DNA of 64,000 nucleotides from Methylomarinum sp965277025 (GTDB lineage Bacteria; Pseudomonadota; Gammaproteobacteria; Methylococcales; Methylomonadaceae). The position numbers and the translations under genes were made by a program. The stretch lies in NCBI GenBank assembly GCA_965277025.1, contig OZ255706.1, forward strand, positions 1-64,000, read 5' to 3'. The notes under the pieces are model-generated. The model was not told where the DNA came from. It made no database searches and worked only from the letters and a program-made list of their open reading frames with translations. Below are positions 60,040-64,000 of the stretch, one piece after another. Positions within the stretch are counted from its first letter, which is position 1, and each line of letters begins with the position of its first letter.

Positions 60040-61696
60040 CCTAATCCCCAGATAGAAAGCTCTAAAAATGGAAAGAGCCCTGGTTGTATAATGGTTTGCG
60101 ACGAAACAATCCATCACCCAATGGGTGCACCTGAGGCTTATGAACATCTTACCGTATAAACTGAGCAAAACAAACGATCAACTGACCTCGCGCGCCGGTT
60201 TACTCACCATCGCGCACTTGATGCAATCGCTGCAGCTGGGTGAACATATTGATCAGGTATTCCCACTGCCCAAAAGCAATCGGGGAATCAAGCCATCGGC
60301 TTATCTTGAAACTCTGATTCTGATGCCGCATGAGGGCAGTTTTCACCTGGATGATGTGCGTCACCTCCATGACGAAAGCGCGTTGCTTTCGGTGTTGGGG
60401 ATGAAACAAATGCCAAGGTCCTGTGCGCTGGGCGATTGGTTGCGATGCATGGGGCGCCAGTCAATCGCTTTCAGCGGCTGGAAAGCGGTGAACCGGCGCA
60501 TTCTGGCAGCCGCTTTGCAGCGTAAAAAAAGCATTACGCTGGATATTGATGCCACCGAAATCATCGCCAATAAGCGTGGGGCGCAATGGACCTATAAGAA
60601 AAACCGCGGTTATATGCCAATGGTCGGCCATATCGCTGAGACCGGTCAGGTTGTGGCGTGCGATTTCAGGGCGGGTAATGATTCGCCAGCGAAAGAAAAC
60701 CTGGAATTCATCCAACATTGCCAAGACAGTTTGCCGAAAGGTGTTCATATTAAAAAACTACGCATCGATGCGGCAGGCTATCAACAAAAAATTATCGAAT
60801 ACGTCGACCAACAGCCCATTCAATACGGCATTCGGGCAAAAATGAGCCGGGCGGTTAAAGAACACATTGAACAGTTGAGCGAAACCAATTGGCGGCCCAT
60901 GACTCACCGCAATGGCGAGGTTAGCCAAAGCCAGCAAACGTATCGCATGCTGCATTGTATCGGCGATTATGATCAGCCGTTTACCCTGGTCATTCAGCGA
61001 ATCCCCCTGAAAGGTCAGGCCTCACTGGACCTGGATGATGCGGATGGTCAGGAACAACTGGAAGACAGTCGCTACATATATCGCGCCATCGCCACCAATC
61101 GGGATGATCTGTCAGACAGCGACATCATCCACTGGTACAACCAGCGCGGCGAAGACAGTGAAAACCGCATCAAGGAACTGAAACACGACTTTGGTGGCGA
61201 CACGCTGCCTTGTACAGATTTTGACGCGAATGCACTTTATTTTCATATCTGCGCACTCTCCTACAACCTGTTTGCGCTGATGCGGCAACTCTTGCCGGAA
61301 AAGTTGGCGCACCATCGCGCTATCACTCTGCGCTGGCGTCTTTATGGCATCGCCGCCAAAATCACCCGAACCGCGCGTCAACTGATCATCAAGGTCAAAG
61401 ACTGCCATCGACGCCTGTTTGAGCAGGTACTAACTGCACTTGGGTCGATAGAATCACCGCCGATATAGAACATAAACAATAATAAACAGCATTCACGCAC
61501 GTCGTCCCCAGGACAGGTGCGCTTTTAATCCAGCGCATTCGCCGAAAATAGCGAATTCGGCTGCGATAACACGAGGATTTGACGAAAATTGAACGAATAA
61601 TCGTTGCAAACATCCCGATTATCGCCCCGGCGCAGGCTGATATCAGCTTTTTTGTGGCTGAGAGCCGAGGTTGATGGGTCTATTTGGGGATTTGGG
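60039..61696 (+). mobile_element. IS1380-family element nested in the IS701-like element
   Basis: Imperfect terminal repeats CCTAATCCCCAGATAG (from 60040) and the inverse of CCCAAATCCCCAAATAG (to about 61696) flank one transposase gene. The borders are set by the break in the host transposase reading. A target duplication could not be recognised. The 228 bp after the gene hold only IS end sequence. Confidence 0.85.
60140..61468 (+). CDS. IS1380-family transposase
   Basis: About 442 residues from the ATG at 60140 (a GTG at 60125 is possible). The DDE core is of the DDE_Tnp_1/IS1380 type: Asp in ITLDIDATEIIANKRGAQ, Asp in LRIDAAGYQQKI, Glu in YNQRGEDSENRIKELKHDFG. The frame is intact, so this element could supply active transposase. 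Confidence 0.93.
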   Translation: MNILPYKLSKTNDQLTSRAGLLTIAHLMQSLQLGEHIDQVFPLPKSNRGIKPSAYLETLILMPHEGSFHLDDVRHLHDESALLSVLGMKQMPRSCALGDWLRCMGRQSIAFSGWKAVNRRILAAALQRKKSITLDIDATEIIANKRGAQWTYKKNRGYMPMVGHIAETGQVVACDFRAGNDSPAKENLEFIQHCQDSLPKGVHIKKLRIDAAGYQQKIIEYVDQQPIQYGIRAKMSRAVKEHIEQLSETNWRPMTHRNGEVSQSQQTYRMLHCIGDYDQPFTLVIQRIPLKGQASLDLDDADGQEQLEDSRYIYRAIATNRDDLSDSDIIHWYNQRGEDSENRIKELKHDFGGDTLPCTDFDANALYFHICALSYNLFALMRQLLPEKLAHHRAITLRWRLYGIAAKITRTARQLIIKVKDCHRRLFEQVLTALGSIESPPI

Positions 61697-62335
61697 TAAT
61701 TGCCTGACTTGAACCCATGAACCTTTTTCAACAGAGACTAATCGATTACCTTCCACTGCAAAGAATAATCCTGTCTGATGATTTCTTGTCAATTTAAGAT
61801 TATCCACGCAACTGTACCAGCTATCTCCTGTTACAAAACCAGGTTCTAGTCCCCAAGCTAATACTTCGGTCAGCATGTCTTGAAAATAGTCATTTTTTGT
61901 CTTTCCTTCCGCCTTATCGACCACCCGGAAATTCAGTGGTTGGTGTTTTCCTTGAATGTCTGTGTAGTACAACGTGATAAGATTGATTCCCTTGACTGCT
62001 CTATGATGTTTTCCCGACCAAAAATAACTGACATATGCCATATATTGGCTATAAGGTTTATCAAGAACACTATCGTCAACACTCAAGGTTCCGCCCTTTA
62101 AATTCAGGCTTGCGCTGGCTTCATTGTATAAATCTCGCCCAGTGTAATGCTCCCGATTTAGAAATCGATTTACGCTATCATGTGATATTGACATGACTTC
62201 GCCTAATCGTCGACAACTAGCTTGTTTCGGCTCACTTAATAAAAACATGGGTAATGTACAGCAGGCTGTTGAGGGGCGTGTTATTTCTCTTATCAAGGTT
62301 TGCCTTGCATTGACTTTGGGATTTTTTAAACCCAT
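61697..62335 (-). pseudogene. IS701-like transposase, N-terminal half
   Basis: 213 residues from the ATG next to the right end: LGEVMSISHDSVNRFLNREH (DNA-binding part), TLSVDDSVLDKPYS with the first catalytic Asp, and GFVTGDSWYSCVDNLKL with the second. The frame then runs into the IS1380 end (PKSPNRPINLGSQ) and stops at 61643. Confidence 0.88.
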
Positions 62336-62790
62336 AGTTTAACATTGCCTGTCAATGCGTAACTTCTATCTGAATCTTTAACATAAACTTTCAGCGAAGC
62401 CTTCATATCCGCTATTGTCCAGGCTGGATTTGGCTGCTTCGGTGTTGCTTGAAGATGTTTGATCAGAGCACGTATCTCTTCATCATCAATTTTGCCGAAA
62501 AATGGAGGCATCAAGGTTTCAAAACTACCGGTCATAATCAGCGTTCGAAGTGCTGTCGGGCTGAGGCCATTCAAGGTATCCTTGTTCAGCGGAGGGGCCA
62601 GATAACCACCATGGTCCGCGCCATGACAACTGGCGCAATTATCCATATACAACTGATGCATATCTTGAGGTCCAGCATAACTACTTATGCTGAAAAAAAA
62701 GACAGCGCCGCTATGGCTAACGGTAGTTTTTTTATTATTTTCATAGTTTTCTCTTTATTTCCAAACTGACAGAAAGCACAAACTCAAAGC

Positions 62791-63408
62791 TTAATAGTCG
62801 AAATTATCCTCAATCACTACTTCCACTACTTCTGAATATTCCAGTTGCCCTGCACGAGGATTGGCATCTTTTAACGCTTTGCCAATAACAACAAACATTG
62901 AAATAACATGATCATCTGGCAAATTGATCATTTCGGCCACTTCATCAAAATCAAAACCATCCATCGGACAGGAATCATAGCCCATGGATTTGGCCGCCAG
63001 CATCAAGGTTTGCGCGGCAATACCACAAGACCGCATGGCTTCGTCACGCTGAACCTGATCCTTACCTCGATAATACTGATCAATGGCGGGCAAAATAAAA
63101 TCTTGCACCTCTTCAGGCGCATTGCGCCAATATCGCTCTGGCTGTTTTTCCCAGGCTTTTAAATCAGCACAAAGAACAATCAATAAAGAAGCATCGGTCA
63201 CTTGTGCTTGATCCCAGGCGGCCGCACGAATTTTTTCCCGTAAAACCTTGTCTTTTACCACAACAAAGCGCCAGTGCTGGATATTGAAAGCAGTCGGCGA
63301 CAACATGGCTAACGAAAGCAATTGCCGGGTTTCTTCCTCAGCAATCTGGTAATCGGGGTCATAAACCTTTACCGAACGACGTTTTTGTATCGCTTCTAAT
63401 GTATCCAT
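62791..63408 (-). CDS. Nitroreductase-family oxidoreductase
   Basis: 205 residues of the FMN-dependent NfsB/nitroreductase fold: start MDTLEAIQKRRSVKVYDPDY, LSPTAFNIQHWRFVVV (FMN site), and CGIAAQTLMLAAKSMGYDSCPMDGFD. The ATG at 63408 is preferred since the family begins there; the open frame runs to 63459, over the fbp end. The physiological substrate is unknown. It lies between fbp (7 bp gap) and nirS. Confidence 0.88.
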   Translation of the reverse strand: MDTLEAIQKRRSVKVYDPDYQIAEEETRQLLSLAMLSPTAFNIQHWRFVVVKDKVLREKIRAAAWDQAQVTDASLLIVLCADLKAWEKQPERYWRNAPEEVQDFILPAIDQYYRGKDQVQRDEAMRSCGIAAQTLMLAAKSMGYDSCPMDGFDFDEVAEMINLPDDHVISMFVVIGKALKDANPRAGQLEYSEVVEVVIEDNFDY

Positions 63409-63415
63409 TCTGTCT

Positions 63416-64000
63416 TTAACCTTGTTGTTGATGATAGGAGACAATGCGTTCAACTTCATTCCTGGAGCCTAAAATCACAGGAACCCGCTGATGTATGCCT
63501 TCCGGCTGTATTTCCAGAATCCTTTGCCGCCCAGTGCTGCAAGCTCCTCCGGCTTGTTCGACAATAAAGGCCATAGGGTTAGCCTCGTACATCAATCTCA
63601 AACGCCCTGCCTGCTCCGGATTTTTATTATCATAAGGATACATAAAGATGCCGCCGCGAGTCAAAACCCGATAAACTTCAGCCACCAGGGAGGCAATCCA
63701 GCGCATATTGAAATATTCTCCCCGAGGCCCATTGACGCCTTGCATACATTCATCGACATATTGTTGAACAGGCGCTTCCCAGAATTGTCGGTTGGACATA
63801 TTGATGGCAAACTCATTACAATCTTCAGGGATTTTCATATCTCTATGAGTCAAATAAAATTCACCCACTTCCTGATCCAAAGTAAAGCCATTTACCCCGT
63901 TACCTGTCGTCAGCACCATAATCGTTGATGGTCCATACAAGACAAATCCGGCGCAAACCTGCTGAGTGCCTGGTTTCAGAAAATCATCCAGACCAGGATC
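63416..64000 (-). CDS. fbp: Fructose-1,6-bisphosphatase class I (5' end beyond window)
   Basis: The last 195 or so codons are present: FVLYGPSTIMVLTTGNGVNGF, FYLTHRDMKIP, the substrate loop WIASLVAEVYRVLTRGGIFM with YPYDNKNPEQAGRLRLMYE, and MAFIVEQAGGACSTGRQRIL. It dephosphorylates fructose-1,6-bisphosphate in gluconeogenesis, or in sugar-phosphate recycling in a methanotroph. The reading stays open to the window edge. Confidence 0.93.
   Translation of the reverse strand, partial: DPGLDDFLKPGTQQVCAGFVLYGPSTIMVLTTGNGVNGFTLDQEVGEFYLTHRDMKIPEDCNEFAINMSNRQFWEAPVQQYVDECMQGVNGPRGEYFNMRWIASLVAEVYRVLTRGGIFMYPYDNKNPEQAGRLRLMYEANPMAFIVEQAGGACSTGRQRILEIQPEGIHQRVPVILGSRNEVERIVSYHQQQG

Larger units (their letters stand above)
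59597..62365 (-). mobile_element. IS701-like element in nirS, itself interrupted
   Basis: Terminal repeats AAGTTACGCATTGACA (59597) and TGTCAATGCGTAACTT (to 62365) enclose a DDE transposase in two halves. The 4-bp flanks are CTAG and CTAT, a target duplication with one difference, in keeping with the YTAR preference of IS701. An end of the same element is at 21357-21482. Confidence 0.85.
58412..62744 (-). pseudogene. nirS: cd1 nitrite reductase NirS, broken by insertion and frameshift
   Basis: The 5' part (62744-62366) has a signal peptide (MKIIKKLPLAIAAL), then a cytochrome c domain with CASCHGADHGGYLAPPL and ATPKQPNPAWTIADMKASLK. The 3' part (59592-58412) has the d1-haem beta-propeller: IIDFDPANPRWAYV, DADTLEPLKTFELEGVDPDG, HHLHDAFL, CVPHVGGGAAVKVGGR. 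Between them sits an IS701-like element with an IS1380 inside. A run of eight A at 62693-62700 also breaks the frame in the signal peptide (nine would be in frame). NirS reduces nitrite to NO in the periplasm; this gene cannot do so as read. Confidence 0.9.

Noticed and set aside
60036..61700. A target-site duplication for the IS1380 element
   Set aside because: The bases next to the terminal repeats (TTCA or CACC on the left, GTAA or TAAT on the right) do not match, so none is claimed.

Overview
The window comes from an insertion-sequence-riddled chromosome of a gammaproteobacterium. Two adjacent mtdB genes (H4MPT-linked formaldehyde oxidation), together with nirS-type denitrification genes, a class I fructose-1,6-bisphosphatase and carboxynorspermidine decarboxylase, point to a methanotroph of the Methylococcales. 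That assignment is inferred from gene content. No rRNA or tRNA gene was seen.

Layout. (1) 1-2821: minus-strand transfer genes of a GI-type integrative conjugative element (families TIGR03749, 03746, 03750, 03745, 03758 and RAQPRD), with a small hairpin element inserted between two of them. (2) 2890-5395: a RelB/RelE-type cassette between near-identical terminators, a second, broken antitoxin/toxin pair, and a BREX pglZ gene whose catalytic 3' part is lost at the junction with that toxin. (3) 5459-6726: fragments of IS4 and IS256 elements and a palindromic repeat. (4) 6744-21317: one giant RTX-like gene (4857 aa) with six near-identical modules of about 550 residues plus tandem repeats of 27, 21, 21 and 360 bp, a hydrophobic segment and C-terminal glycine/aspartate repeats. 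(5) 21357-34639: a mobile-element belt (IS701-like remnant, IS4 copies, IS110, IS3, IS66 carrying a nested ISAs1) holding fragments of fcl and a pseG-like gene. One IS4 copy carries a 285-bp structured-RNA-like insertion. (6) 34640-44006: a nonulosonic (pseudaminic-type) acid cluster with dehydratase, flippase, transaminase, CMP-transferase, an unknown helical protein, an acetyltransferase-formyltransferase fusion, a frameshifted synthase, an ATP-grasp ligase and a truncated DmpG-type aldolase. (7) 44007-51276: an island of HEPN/nucleotidyltransferase toxin-antitoxin genes, duplicated and partly inverted between two IS66 copies. (8) 51343-64000: core metabolism: nspC and fau, two mtdB genes, a frameshifted NarL/UvrY-type regulator, two cytochromes c, nirS broken by an IS701-like element that is itself broken by an IS1380, a nitroreductase, and the 3' part of fbp.

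How the genes work together. The surface-glycan cluster would make a CMP-activated nonulosonic acid with unusual N-acyl groups. The giant RTX protein is probably secreted by a type I system, which is not in the window. The nir genes would have reduced nitrite but look inactivated. Target-site duplications could be read for one IS4 copy (9 bp), one IS66 copy (8 bp) and the ISAs1 (10 bp). They allow insertion order and one inversion to be reconstructed. Several genes carry one-base indels, mostly in homopolymers (second antitoxin, fcl, pseI, nirS, the response regulator), so true decay and base-calling errors cannot be separated from the sequence alone.
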